Shown: positions 1 through 8,626, counted from the first letter of the stretch. The stretch is DNA of 64,000 nt from a virus (IMGVR_UViG_3300045994_000055:62001-126000), one strand, 5' to 3'. Numbers and translations: made by a program. Notes: generated from the letters alone by a model not told the origin.

Positions 1-890
1 GCGTGAATAGAACCTAAATCATCACTACCAAAGAAGTCTAGTTCTATTAAGTACGGCTGTGCAAGATAATTCTTACTGCCAATCACTGAACTCTTGCTTG
101 CATTGATTAGTCTATCTAACAATGTCATACCGTATGGCTCAATGATCGTGAAGCTCATCTCAATCGCATTGGTGCCGCGATTTTGATTGTTGAGCCCAAT
201 TACTGTCGTCATCCTAAAGTTTTCAAAGTAGAAGTCGTCGTGGAACTCGTAATGCCTGCCAGTGTTAACGTTATCCGCTGCCTTATTATACCTGCCAGCA
301 GAGCTTATCAATGCAAACTTAGGTGCCCAGGAACTGACTTGATCAGCTGGTGTTTTTTGCAAAGTTTCGTATTCTTCCTTAGCCAACATAAACAAGGTTA
401 ACCCATAGGTGTATGTTGCATACTGGTGCAACGGGTTTGCAAGTGGTTTAACGTTAGCTTGATAATTTGCCACATCTTGTGCAAATAAATTTACACCATT
501 AGACGATGGTGCAGGCTCCGCAGCCAATACCCTTGAATCAGCTTGTGCTTGCAAGCTATTACCAGATGCAAATTGCTCATTGGCTGAAATAGCTTTATCT
601 AGTTTGCCTTGCCCTGCGTCAGTCAATGGTGTAGTCACAACATTGCCTTCACGAACAGGGGACGTCGTCGCAGTGCTAGCCGTTGCGTCTGCTTTATCTA
701 CCAGCGGCAGCGAATATAATTCTTCTGTTTGCGCTTGTATTTCGTCGTATGTTGCTTGCGTTTCCGCCGTGAGTTGCTTACCTTCAACACTAGAAGGTGT
801 AACTTTATTTTTGTCCCATTGGGCTTGTATTGCTGCAAGCTTATTTTTATTCGCTTGAATTGCCGCGGTTAACTCAGCTCTAGTAGCCAT
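1..890 (-). CDS. Baseplate-associated structural protein, C-terminus cut by window edge
   Basis: The gene reads leftward and runs off the window at base 1, so about 296 N-terminal residues are visible. The ATG is at 888-890, 3 bases after the stop of the gp53-like gene. The first 80 residues are rich in Ala, Gln, Lys and Glu and probably helical. After about residue 150 come aromatic blocks such as LHQYATYTYGLTLFML, FRMTTVIGLNNQ and MSFTIIEPYG, a pattern I associate from memory with large baseplate or hub-associated proteins of T4-like aquatic phages. Position directly after gp53-like and gp48/54-like genes under one late promoter supports a baseplate role. The exact family is not certain. 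Confidence 0.6.
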   Translation of the reverse strand, partial: MATRAELTAAIQANKNKLAAIQAQWDKNKVTPSSVEGKQLTAETQATYDEIQAQTEELYSLPLVDKADATASTATTSPVREGNVVTTPLTDAGQGKLDKAISANEQFASGNSLQAQADSRVLAAEPAPSSNGVNLFAQDVANYQANVKPLANPLHQYATYTYGLTLFMLAKEEYETLQKTPADQVSSWAPKFALISSAGRYNKAADNVNTGRHYEFHDDFYFENFRMTTVIGLNNQNRGTNAIEMSFTIIEPYGMTLLDRLINASKSSVIGSKNYLAQPYLIELDFFGSDDLGSIH

Positions 891-893
891 CGC

Positions 894-1196
894 TTATAAC
901 CCCAAGTCAGTGTTGAGATTAGATTTCTTAGGAATATAAATTGTCATACCAGGGTAGAAATCGAAAATAGGATCTTTGAGTGTATTTGGGTTGCGCATAG
1001 CAAATACCCACCATAGTGCAGCGTCACCGTACAAGTCATGTGCTAACAGGTCAGGGCGATATTGATAAACAGTATTGATCGTAAACTGCACATCATCAGC
1101 ATACGCTGTAACCTTGCGTACATTCATCACATCCAAGAATGGGCCAAATGTAGTTGTAGATGCGTACGGGCTTGAATTTTTATAAGTAGTTGCCAT
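894..1196 (-). CDS. gp53: Baseplate wedge protein, gp53-like with LysM-like fold
   Basis: A 100-residue protein. Its second half (about residues 40-92) reads as a LysM-like module: an aromatic start (VYQYRPDLLAHDLYGDAALW), WWVFAMRNPN in the middle and a YPGMTIYIP ending. T4 gp53 links adjacent baseplate wedges around the hub and carries such a module, although T4 gp53 is about twice as long; this is a short version. The ATG overlaps the last base of the upstream gene's TAA, so translation is coupled. It sits between a tube-cap-like gene and another baseplate-type gene. An independent LysM peptidoglycan-binding protein is the alternative, but the context favours gp53. Confidence 0.7.
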   Translation of the reverse strand: MATTYKNSSPYASTTTFGPFLDVMNVRKVTAYADDVQFTINTVYQYRPDLLAHDLYGDAALWWVFAMRNPNTLKDPIFDFYPGMTIYIPKKSNLNTDLGL

Positions 1197-2098
1197 TAGA
1201 TGAATCCCGTAGTTTTTCCGCCGTACCCACCTATCAATGTCCCCTTAGCAAAATCAGACAAGTTGAAGTTATCTGCTATATTTCTGCGAGAGTAGATAGG
1301 CTGTAATGTAACTTGTATCTGACTAGATGTAGGAATCATCGTGTGTAGCTTTGGGGTCACTGATACAGAGTCGTAAGCTGAATCAGGCACTGACAGTTTA
1401 AATGTCACTCCCGTCTCTGCTTGCACATAGTCAACGTCCTGTGGCATAGTATGGGTAAACGACGTCACCACACAAGGTACATTAGGAAAATAGCTATCAC
1501 CGTAACCTGTCAAAAACACCATTGGAGGAGGGCTACCAGTATTTGTGCTGCCACCAAACCACATTTTAGTTGCTGATCTAAAAAAGTGAATGCAAGCCAA
1601 TACATAGGCTGCTTCAGTGCCGTTTTGCGCAGTAAAATCACCAGTGATGCTAATCGCTGCGACCTCTGAACCTTCGTACGCATAGTTGGTGTAGTTGCTA
1701 TGTGTTAATGTTTGTGCACCATAGCGAGCAGTATGAGAAATTGCTATCTGTGGTGTATACGGGAATATGACCCCGTCTGTTTCCTTGAGTGGGGCTAAGA
1801 TGCCAGCATCACTTGGGTCTTTATAAAAATAATCCGCACCAGCAGCAAGCTTAATGCGTACACGCCAATCAATCAAGTCACTTGAGAACCTAGGTGCTTT
1901 TACTGCGGCAGTAGGTTTTTTAGCTGTACCGCCAGACATTAAGTTAGACACTTGTAATCTAATCCCAGATGGGTCTAAAATTTTAGCAGGGTCAATTGAT
2001 TTAAGGTTATTGTACGATTCAGACGCAGCCGCTGATATCTGATTCCCTACGTCTTTAAGGCCTTGCGGTATAGAGGGTTCAAATCCAAATATTGACAT
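1196..2098 (-). CDS. Baseplate tail-tube cap/initiator protein, gp48/gp54-like
   Basis: A 300-residue protein starting at ATG 2096-2098; the TTG one codon upstream is a poorer choice. The N-terminus is low-complexity and helical. The middle has beta-rich blocks typical of tube-fold proteins (FPYTPQIAISHTARYG, VAAISITGDFTAQNG, VVTSFTHTMPQDVDYV), and the end has MIPTSSQIQVTLQPIYSR. T4 gp48 and gp54 sit on the central hub and start tube polymerisation; blocks like these match what I recall of that family. Which of the two it is cannot be decided here. It is the first gene of a leftward unit with gp53-like and a further baseplate gene, behind a GCTAAATA late promoter. Confidence 0.55.
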   Translation of the reverse strand: MSIFGFEPSIPQGLKDVGNQISAAASESYNNLKSIDPAKILDPSGIRLQVSNLMSGGTAKKPTAAVKAPRFSSDLIDWRVRIKLAAGADYFYKDPSDAGILAPLKETDGVIFPYTPQIAISHTARYGAQTLTHSNYTNYAYEGSEVAAISITGDFTAQNGTEAAYVLACIHFFRSATKMWFGGSTNTGSPPPMVFLTGYGDSYFPNVPCVVTSFTHTMPQDVDYVQAETGVTFKLSVPDSAYDSVSVTPKLHTMIPTSSQIQVTLQPIYSRRNIADNFNLSDFAKGTLIGGYGGKTTGFI

Positions 2099-2109
2099 CA
2101 AAATTTCTC

Positions 2110-2138
2110 TTGCTTTTTATATATTTAGCTGCTACAAT
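2110..2138 (+). promoter_or_regulatory. Sigma-70-type promoter of gp55
   Basis: TTGCTT at 2110-2115 and TACAAT at 2133-2138, exactly 17 bases apart, 25 bases before the gp55 ATG. An AGGAG ribosome site lies at 2154-2158. A host-polymerase promoter is expected for a factor needed before late transcription. Confidence 0.7.
2122..2129 (-). promoter_or_regulatory. Late promoter for the baseplate unit
   Basis: GCTAAATA on the minus strand, 23 bases before the ATG at 2098. It lies entirely inside the 17-base spacer of the plus-strand sigma-70-type promoter of gp55 (2110-2138). Confidence 0.7.
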
Positions 2139-2163
2139 ATAGCTATACTTAATAGGAGTTACC

Positions 2164-3105
2164 ATGAAGGTAAATTATCTCAACAATAAAGACATCTTGA
2201 AAGAGATTCATAAATCAAAGACAACGTACTGTACATTCACTAAGCCGGATTACTCCGAATATGATGTAATCGTCAATCACGTTAACGAAATCCCGAAACT
2301 ATTTTTGGAAACTATCGAAACCAAGGAGGAAATCAGCGAAGACGGTGTTAAATCCAAAGTAACTACTAGAGTTCCACCAAAAGCACTTACAGCACGGGCA
2401 ACACGACTTACCAAGCTATCCCAAGAAATTGAACTTGCTGCTGGCAAAAAGCCCAGAAGTGAACTAGCTACTGTGGAATGGGACACTATTCAACCAGACG
2501 ACGTTGTTTTTCGTGTAATGACATGGGAACATGTACCGTTAGACGACACTAAGAAAGGCAAGAAAGTAGCTGATTACGTTGATGACGATATTCCCCATTC
2601 CGAATATGATGTTGAAGACGAACCAGTCGATCCAAAGTTCAAGAAGTACACACGCTGCAACTTCCCGCCCTTTATGCATTACAAAATGGAAAATGGTGAA
2701 CTTACGCTAGTAGGCAAGTCCCATTGGGAAGGTCCATTTGATACTGGTTCGTTTACCAAGGATAAGGGCGCTATGACAAACAAGCTTGCACACATGTTCG
2801 TTAAGCTGTGTGAGCGTTATGCTACTCGTTCTAACTGGCGCGGATACACTTACAATGATGAAATGCGGGCGCAGGCATTGCTACAGCTTTCCCAAATTGG
2901 CTTACGCTTTGACGAAGCCAAATCAGATAATCCATTCGCTTACTACACCGCAGCAATCACAAATTCATTTACTCGTGTTCTAAATATCGAAAAGCGTAAT
3001 CAAAATATACGCGACGACATTTTGGAAATCAATGGACTAAATCCATCGTACACTAGACAAGGCATGTCCTCTGGCGGAGGTGGCGGAGGAGATTATGACG
3101 AATAA
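2164..3105 (+). CDS. gp55: RNA polymerase sigma factor for late transcription
   Basis: A 313-residue homologue of T4 gp55, the small sigma-like factor that directs host RNA polymerase to late promoters together with the sliding clamp. The diagnostic part is residues 210-300: NWRGYTYNDEMRAQALLQL, IGLRFDEAKSDNPFAYYTAA and IEKRNQNIRDDILEIN, corresponding to sigma region 2. It is longer than T4 gp55 (185 residues), with about 130 extra N-terminal residues of unknown role. It ends in a six-glycine run and DYDE. AGGAG is well placed for the ATG. It has its own sigma-70-type promoter, and its last 11 bases overlap the next gene. The recurring NCTAAATA/TATAAATA boxes in this window are its presumed targets. 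Confidence 0.92.
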   Translation: MKVNYLNNKDILKEIHKSKTTYCTFTKPDYSEYDVIVNHVNEIPKLFLETIETKEEISEDGVKSKVTTRVPPKALTARATRLTKLSQEIELAAGKKPRSELATVEWDTIQPDDVVFRVMTWEHVPLDDTKKGKKVADYVDDDIPHSEYDVEDEPVDPKFKKYTRCNFPPFMHYKMENGELTLVGKSHWEGPFDTGSFTKDKGAMTNKLAHMFVKLCERYATRSNWRGYTYNDEMRAQALLQLSQIGLRFDEAKSDNPFAYYTAAITNSFTRVLNIEKRNQNIRDDILEINGLNPSYTRQGMSSGGGGGGDYDE

Positions 3106-3964
3106 GGCGGTCCCGATAATATATAATGGTGGGTATTATGGTACATTTGTACATTGGGCACTGCTATATTTTTCAGGGTTAGTGGTCGAATCAGGGTTCC
3201 CATTTTTTCCAAATGGGAGCAGCCACCAGTATGAAGCTGGCGATGCACTTATTGGTATTTCTGAATGGAGGAATTTTGATTCCCATCAGCATACTGCACC
3301 AATATACCGTGTACACCCCAAAACGTCAAAATTTGACGTGTTGCAAGATGTGATCTCAGAAATTTTGCAAAGCACCGGCAAAGCAATATACTTAACTACC
3401 AGTAAACACACCTTACTTACGATAAACAATAAATTTGACAAAATTTGGGCTGATGGTTGGATGGCTAACCAAGCCAACGAATTAGAAGAAAACGTCAGTG
3501 CCTGGGGAAGTAAGAAATACGATAATTTGCAGGAATGGCAAAAAAGAGAATTTCTATCATACTACATCTTTAAACAACATGCGGCTGAAAACGAACCGTT
3601 ATATAGTGTGCCTGATAAACTGTTTTCTTTTGAAATTGGAGATCTATTTACAGATTTCGAAAAATCTATTAGAGCGATGTTAGACTATGTAAACTTACCG
3701 TGTGTTAGAACTAATTTTTCAGAAATACACTCTACATGGGCCACATTACAGATCCATTATGGTAAAGACGAGCAAGCTTCTGCAATTATTGAGGCAGTGA
3801 CAAGCGATAAATATATGGAGTGGAGCAACTTAACTTTAGTTGATGAGGCGTTTATTCAAATGTCATTGCGAGACTCGCATAACCTCGACATGCTATGCTA
3901 CAACCTAAACGTGTTCCCCACTAACACAACTGATCTACGAAAAATATTGATTAATGGCGGGTAA
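3095..3964 (+). CDS. P-loop/sulfotransferase-like protein, copy A
   Basis: A 289-residue protein. I choose ATG 3095 rather than the in-frame GTG at 3080, because GGAGGAG at 3085-3091, inside the glycine codons of gp55, is a strong ribosome site for it. Near the N-terminus IIYNGGYYGTFVHWALLYF looks like a nucleotide-binding loop followed by a helix, as in the PAPS-binding loop of sulfotransferases. Later blocks EWQKREFLSYYIFKQ and FEIGDLFTDFEKSIRAMLDY also recall that family. This is from pattern memory, so the function is tentative. It overlaps gp55 upstream and its paralogue downstream, so all three are co-translated. Confidence 0.55.
   Translation: MTNKAVPIIYNGGYYGTFVHWALLYFSGLVVESGFPFFPNGSSHQYEAGDALIGISEWRNFDSHQHTAPIYRVHPKTSKFDVLQDVISEILQSTGKAIYLTTSKHTLLTINNKFDKIWADGWMANQANELEENVSAWGSKKYDNLQEWQKREFLSYYIFKQHAAENEPLYSVPDKLFSFEIGDLFTDFEKSIRAMLDYVNLPCVRTNFSEIHSTWATLQIHYGKDEQASAIIEAVTSDKYMEWSNLTLVDEAFIQMSLRDSHNLDMLCYNLNVFPTNTTDLRKILINGG
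3923..3956 (+). repeat. Direct repeat, copy 1 of 34 bases (gene junction)
   Basis: These 34 bases, ending in the ATG of the next gene, are identical to 4791-4824. They encode the C-terminal NTTDLRKILIN of the P-loop protein and the coupled start. Similarity extends upstream to about 3831/4699. Confidence 0.9.
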
Positions 3965-4829
3965 GGAATCTAATAGCATAGTAATTCTTTATGCAGACGG
4001 TGCATACGGTACCTTTGTGCATTGGGCAATACTTTTTTTTGCGGGAATGGTAGATACTGCACTGCCATTCACTGAAAATGGTAGTAGTCATTATATCAGT
4101 TCTGATTTGGCAGTAGCAAAATTTTGTGGCTTAGATAGGTGGCAAGCGTATTTACAATCTAACGTTGAATTTGACATCATCAGGGGTCACCCAGGTGGTG
4201 AAGAGTTTGCCAAAAGCTGCAACGTTATTGCCGCATCTGCAAAAAAGGCAATCTTTTTAGATGTGTCAAATGTACCAATTCTCACATTCAATAACAAAGT
4301 TGACAAAGTTTTAAATGGGTGGATTTCTTTTGATGATACCATATGTGTTGACGGTAACCTGATCACTGAATATTGCTTCAGTACTTCGCAAAGATGGGAA
4401 AAACGGCTATTACTATCAAAAGTAGTATCACAACTGCATATCGAGCACACCGGACACAATACATTGCACTCACTAGACCCACAAATAAAACGAGTACACG
4501 TAGAGTCATTGTTTACAGATTTTAAAGGAACAATATTGATGTTATTGGATTACTGTGGTCTCACGTGCGTTCGTGATAATGATTTTGACCGTATTTTCAC
4601 TAAGTGGAGTGAATTGCAAGCGCACAGGTCCAAAGATGAAATAGTAAGTAGCATAGTAGATGCAGTAGCCACAAACAAAAACACATTGTGGGCACCCTTA
4701 ACTTTAGTTGATGAGGCATTTGTTCAAATGCGCTTACGAGACTTGCATAACCTCGACATGATATGCTATAATGTCAATGTGTTTCCCACAAACACAACTG
4801 ATCTACGAAAAATATTGATTAATGTCTAA
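3954..4829 (+). CDS. P-loop/sulfotransferase-like protein, copy B
   Basis: A 291-residue paralogue of the preceding gene: IVILYADGAYGTFVHWAILF at the N-terminus, RWEKRLLLSKVV and FTDFKGTILMLLDYCGL in the middle, and a nearly identical C-terminus (DLHNLDMICYNVNVFPTNTT). The 3' ends of the two genes are almost the same in DNA as well (about 3831-3956 against 4699-4824), with the last 34 bases identical, while the 5' halves have diverged. Its start overlaps copy A by 11 bases and its stop overlaps gp47 by 8 bases. The sulfotransferase-like reading is inference; the duplication is seen directly. Confidence 0.55.
   Translation: MAGKESNSIVILYADGAYGTFVHWAILFFAGMVDTALPFTENGSSHYISSDLAVAKFCGLDRWQAYLQSNVEFDIIRGHPGGEEFAKSCNVIAASAKKAIFLDVSNVPILTFNNKVDKVLNGWISFDDTICVDGNLITEYCFSTSQRWEKRLLLSKVVSQLHIEHTGHNTLHSLDPQIKRVHVESLFTDFKGTILMLLDYCGLTCVRDNDFDRIFTKWSELQAHRSKDEIVSSIVDAVATNKNTLWAPLTLVDEAFVQMRLRDLHNLDMICYNVNVFPTNTTDLRKILINV
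4791..4824 (+). repeat. Direct repeat, copy 2 of 34 bases (gene junction)
   Basis: Identical to 3923-3956. Here the same overlapping stop/start arrangement couples the second P-loop gene to gp47. Confidence 0.9.
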
Positions 4830-5838
4830 CCTATTTAAAAAAGCTGCGGTCTTTACAGACATCCATTTCGGACTGAAGTCAAACAGTCAAACACACAACG
4901 AAGATTGCTTGCAATTCGTAAAATGGGCAACTGACAAAGCCCTAGCAGAAGGGTGCGACACCTGTTTGTTTTTAGGTGACTGGCACAACAATAGGGCAAG
5001 CCTAAATATCGTGACTTTGAACTACAGTTTGAAGGCACTAGAATACATGAACGAGCATTTTGATCGTGTGTTCTTTATTCCTGGGAATCACGATCTCTAT
5101 TACAGAGACAAGCGTGATATACAAAGCGTGGAGTTTGCGCGACACCTTAAGAATGTGACCATTTGCAACGATTGGCACAGTGAGGGCGATGTAGTAATAG
5201 CGCCTTGGCTCGTAGGTGAAGAGCACAAGAAGATACATAAACTCAAAGGGCAGTACATGTTCGGTCACTTTGAGCTTCCGGGTTACTACATGAACGCAAT
5301 GGTTCAAATGCCGGATCACGGAGAGATAAAGCGTGAGGACTTTAAAGGGTTCAGGCACGTTTTTAGCGGGCATTTCCACAAACGCCAATCAGCGAAGAAC
5401 ATTACCTACGTTGGAAATTGTTTCCCGCACAACTATGCAGATGCCGGCGACGACGATCGCGGCATGATGATTATGGAATGGGGCAAAGAGCCCGTGTACC
5501 ACGCTTGGCCTGATCAGCCTAAGTATCGAGTGTTTAAGCTATCTGATGTGTTGCAACATACAGAGAAGATGCTTTTGCCCAAGATGCATGTTCGTGTGGA
5601 CATTGACATTGAGATCAGTTACGAAGAAGCTAACTTTATCAAAGACACATTCATTTCTACATACGGGCTACGTGAACTTACGTTGCTGCCGCAGAAGAAC
5701 ACAGACTTCGAACAGTTTGCCACCAAGGGTAACATCAAGTTCGAGTCCATTGATACAATCGTAACAAAGCAGATTACGAACATCGAGAGTGACAAATTCA
5801 ACAAAAAGCTATTGCTTGATCTATACAGAAACCTGTAA
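4822..5838 (+). CDS. gp47: Recombination endonuclease subunit, SbcD/Mre11-like
   Basis: A 338-residue calcineurin-type phosphoesterase, the nuclease half of the phage gp46/gp47 complex that processes DNA ends for recombination-dependent replication. Metal-binding motifs are all present in order: FTDIHFG (11-17), FLGDWHNN (50-57), IPGNHD (86-91), FGHFELPG and FSGHFHKRQ. Length matches T4 gp47 (339). It follows the P-loop genes with an 8-base overlap and is followed after 8 bases by gp46, as in T4 relatives. Confidence 0.95.
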   Translation: MSNLFKKAAVFTDIHFGLKSNSQTHNEDCLQFVKWATDKALAEGCDTCLFLGDWHNNRASLNIVTLNYSLKALEYMNEHFDRVFFIPGNHDLYYRDKRDIQSVEFARHLKNVTICNDWHSEGDVVIAPWLVGEEHKKIHKLKGQYMFGHFELPGYYMNAMVQMPDHGEIKREDFKGFRHVFSGHFHKRQSAKNITYVGNCFPHNYADAGDDDRGMMIMEWGKEPVYHAWPDQPKYRVFKLSDVLQHTEKMLLPKMHVRVDIDIEISYEEANFIKDTFISTYGLRELTLLPQKNTDFEQFATKGNIKFESIDTIVTKQITNIESDKFNKKLLLDLYRNL

Positions 5839-5846
5839 AATAACAC

Positions 5847-7619
5847 ATGGCATTCAAAATAAAATCTTTAACGGTTAAAAACTTCATGAGCGTTGGCAAT
5901 GCCACGCAAGCTGTCAATTTCGACCGCAATGACTTAACGTTGGTACTGGGTGAAAATAACGATCTAGGTGGGGATGACGGCGGGTCACGCAACGGCACAG
6001 GTAAGACAACCATTATCAATGCGTTAAGCTTTGGGTTGTTTGGTAGTGCGCTATCCAACATTAAGAAGGATAACCTAATCAATAAGACCAATGCCAAGAA
6101 CATGCTGGTCACAATTGATTTTGAGAAGGACGGCGTTGAGTACAAAATCGAACGTGGGCGCAAGCCTAGCGTTATGCGCTTTTGGGTGGCTGGCGAAAAG
6201 AAGGAAGCTACTGACGAGGCGCAGGGTGATTCGCGTGAGACACAGCAAGAAATCGAACGTATGCTTTGCATGTCGCACGATATGTTTAAGCACATCATTG
6301 CGCTAAACACATACACTACGCCATTCTTAGACATGAAGGCTGGCGAGCAACGTGTTATCATCGAGCAACTGCTTGGTATTACGCTGCTGTCTGAGAAGGC
6401 TGATGCACTCAAAGAGCAGTCTACAGAGACAAAGAAAGCTATCACACAAGAGCAGTATCGCATTGATGCTGTGCTTAATGCCAACAAGCGTATTGAAGAA
6501 CAAATTGATTCGCTGAAGCGTAGGCAAACACTGTGGCTTAACAAGCAAAAAGACGATATTTCGAAGCTGTCCGAATCTTACGACGAGTTGATTCACATTG
6601 ACATCGACAAAGAGCTTGCTGCACACAAAGCATTGGCCACTTGGAATCAGCTTAACTCTGATATCAACGGACTTAATGCTGCAATTAAACGTGTAGAGCT
6701 AGCCAAAGACAAAGAAGAAAAGCTAGTTAACAAACTAAGCAAAGAAGTTGAAAGCTTGGCTGCGCACAAGTGTCATACATGCGGGCAAGACTTTCACGAC
6801 GATGCGCATGCCGAAGTCGTGCAGCGCAAGCGCACAGAACTAGACACTTCAGTTAATGACTACGCCGAATACTTAGACCAACTAACTGATCTTAATGCAG
6901 CACTAGAAGAAGTGGGTGCATTGGGTCCAGTGCCTAAGGTGTATTACGATACAGAGGCAGAAGCAGTAAACCACAAAGCAAAGCTTGCAAACATTTTGCA
7001 GCAACTTGCTACTAAGGAAGAGGACAAAGATCCTTATGCAGAGCAGATAGAAGAGATGAAGACGAAGGGTATCGAAGAGGTCAAGTACGACCATATCAAC
7101 CAGTTGAACAGTGTTAAGGACCACCAAGAGTTCCTGTTCAAGATGCTTACTAACAAGGATAGCTTTATCCGCAAGCTAATCATCGATCAAAACTTAACCC
7201 ACTTGAATGCTCGTCTTGCTTTCTATCTCGACAAAATTGGTCTCCCGCACACAGTTAAGTTCAACAATGACCTTACCGTAGCAATTGAAGAACTGGGCCG
7301 TGAGTTAGACTTCGACAACTTGTCTCGAGGTGAACGTACTCGTTTGATCTTGTCTCTGTCTTGGTCGTTCCGTGACGTATGGGAAAGCTTGTATCAAACA
7401 GTTAACCTACTGTTCATTGACGAACTTGTAGACAACGGTATGGATACCGCTGGTGTTGAAAACACATTAGCTATTCTTAAGAAGATGAGTCGCGAAGGCG
7501 ACAAGAGCATTTGGCTTGTGTCGCACAAAGACGAATTGATTGGACGAGTCAACCAAGTGTTTAACGTTATCAAAGAGAACGGTTACACAACGTATGGAAC
7601 TGACACAGAGGTTGTGTAA
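5847..7619 (+). CDS. gp46: Recombination endonuclease subunit, SbcC/Rad50-like ATPase
   Basis: A 590-residue SMC-type ATPase partner of gp47 (T4 gp46 is 560). Walker A is NGTGKTT at 49-55, preceded by an acidic Gly-rich insertion (GENNDLGGDDGG). Two coiled-coil stretches flank a zinc hook HKCHTCGQDF near residue 310. The ABC signature is LSRGERTR near 490, Walker B is NLLFIDELVDNG near 525, and a switch-type histidine follows in WLVSHKDE. Its stop TAA overlaps the ATG of the radical SAM gene, so that enzyme is co-translated with the recombination genes. Confidence 0.95.
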   Translation: MAFKIKSLTVKNFMSVGNATQAVNFDRNDLTLVLGENNDLGGDDGGSRNGTGKTTIINALSFGLFGSALSNIKKDNLINKTNAKNMLVTIDFEKDGVEYKIERGRKPSVMRFWVAGEKKEATDEAQGDSRETQQEIERMLCMSHDMFKHIIALNTYTTPFLDMKAGEQRVIIEQLLGITLLSEKADALKEQSTETKKAITQEQYRIDAVLNANKRIEEQIDSLKRRQTLWLNKQKDDISKLSESYDELIHIDIDKELAAHKALATWNQLNSDINGLNAAIKRVELAKDKEEKLVNKLSKEVESLAAHKCHTCGQDFHDDAHAEVVQRKRTELDTSVNDYAEYLDQLTDLNAALEEVGALGPVPKVYYDTEAEAVNHKAKLANILQQLATKEEDKDPYAEQIEEMKTKGIEEVKYDHINQLNSVKDHQEFLFKMLTNKDSFIRKLIIDQNLTHLNARLAFYLDKIGLPHTVKFNNDLTVAIEELGRELDFDNLSRGERTRLILSLSWSFRDVWESLYQTVNLLFIDELVDNGMDTAGVENTLAILKKMSREGDKSIWLVSHKDELIGRVNQVFNVIKENGYTTYGTDTEVV

Positions 7620-8626
7620 TGTTAGCAACTTGGCATTGGCATATTGAGATCAGCAGCAAGTGCACATTGAAGTGCCCTCGCTGCGCTCGTCAAGAGGTGC
7701 CAGGTTCATTGATAAATACAGAACTTGATCTTACCTTCTTTATGAAGGCGTTTTCACCGTCGTTTATTGTCTCTGACGTTGAAAAAATTACGTTCTGCGG
7801 TGACGATGGTGACCCTATATACGCACATGATTTGGTGAGGATTATCAAATACATAAAAAGCATAAAAGATGTTGAAATTGTCATCGTTACCAACGGTAGC
7901 TACAAAAAGGCTGAGTGGTGGAAAGACTTGGGACGAACCCTCACTAGCAAGGACTCTGTACACTTTTCTGTCGACGGCTATGATTTTACTTCTAATAACC
8001 TGTATAGGGTTAATAGTGACTACCATAGCATTATTGACGGAATTTCTGCCCTTCGTGCTGCTAGCGATTGCCAAATTGTTTGGGCGGCTATTGCATTTAA
8101 GTTTAACGAAGAGCACATAGAGCACATGAAGGGATCAGCAAGGTTCCTTGGTATGGATCGATTCCAACTTACCAAGAGCACAAAGTTCGGGTCAATATAT
8201 AACTCGTACGGGGTAAATGATCCGTTGGAACCTAGTGTAAAGTTTGTAAGCAGCACACACCGCTTCGAGCGGGAAATAACACAATTTACGCATAGATTAC
8301 CTACACCAGTGCACAGCATTAACACGGTGCTATTCAACAAAAACAAGGGTAAAACCCCGATTATTCCGCTGTGCGGCATAGGAAACAAGGGCTTATACTT
8401 GGATTCTCGCGGCAGGGTGTTCCCATGCTGCTGGGTAGCTAATCGATACGGACACAATTCCGAGTGGCAAGAGATTGCAAATAAGTTTGACTTGCATACT
8501 AGATCAATGCAGAATGTACTTGAAGATGCATTTTGGACTACTGAATTCCAAGAGTTTAAGTGGCAAGAGTGCAAAACAAAATGCAGTAGCAAGGTTATGA
8601 ATGAAAATTACGCTACTGCTTGGTGA
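7619..8626 (+). CDS. Radical SAM/SPASM-type protein
   Basis: A 335-residue protein with the radical SAM cluster motif CTLKCPRC (Cys15, Cys19, Cys22) and, near the C-terminus, a Cys-rich region resembling SPASM/twitch domains (PLCGIGNKGLYLDSRGRVFPC, then CKTKCSSK). Such enzymes bind auxiliary iron-sulfur clusters and often modify peptides or proteins. The substrate cannot be inferred; no precursor-peptide gene stands out next to it. Its start overlaps the gp46 stop (TAATG). This is one of two unrelated radical SAM genes in the window. It ends in TGA, one of the few TGA stops here. Confidence 0.8.
   Translation: MLATWHWHIEISSKCTLKCPRCARQEVPGSLINTELDLTFFMKAFSPSFIVSDVEKITFCGDDGDPIYAHDLVRIIKYIKSIKDVEIVIVTNGSYKKAEWWKDLGRTLTSKDSVHFSVDGYDFTSNNLYRVNSDYHSIIDGISALRAASDCQIVWAAIAFKFNEEHIEHMKGSARFLGMDRFQLTKSTKFGSIYNSYGVNDPLEPSVKFVSSTHRFEREITQFTHRLPTPVHSINTVLFNKNKGKTPIIPLCGIGNKGLYLDSRGRVFPCCWVANRYGHNSEWQEIANKFDLHTRSMQNVLEDAFWTTEFQEFKWQECKTKCSSKVMNENYATAW

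Noticed and set aside
183-858. Two plus-strand frames at 183-401 and 580-858
   Set aside because: Both lie antisense to the baseplate-associated gene, which has family-like sequence throughout; neither has a ribosome site.
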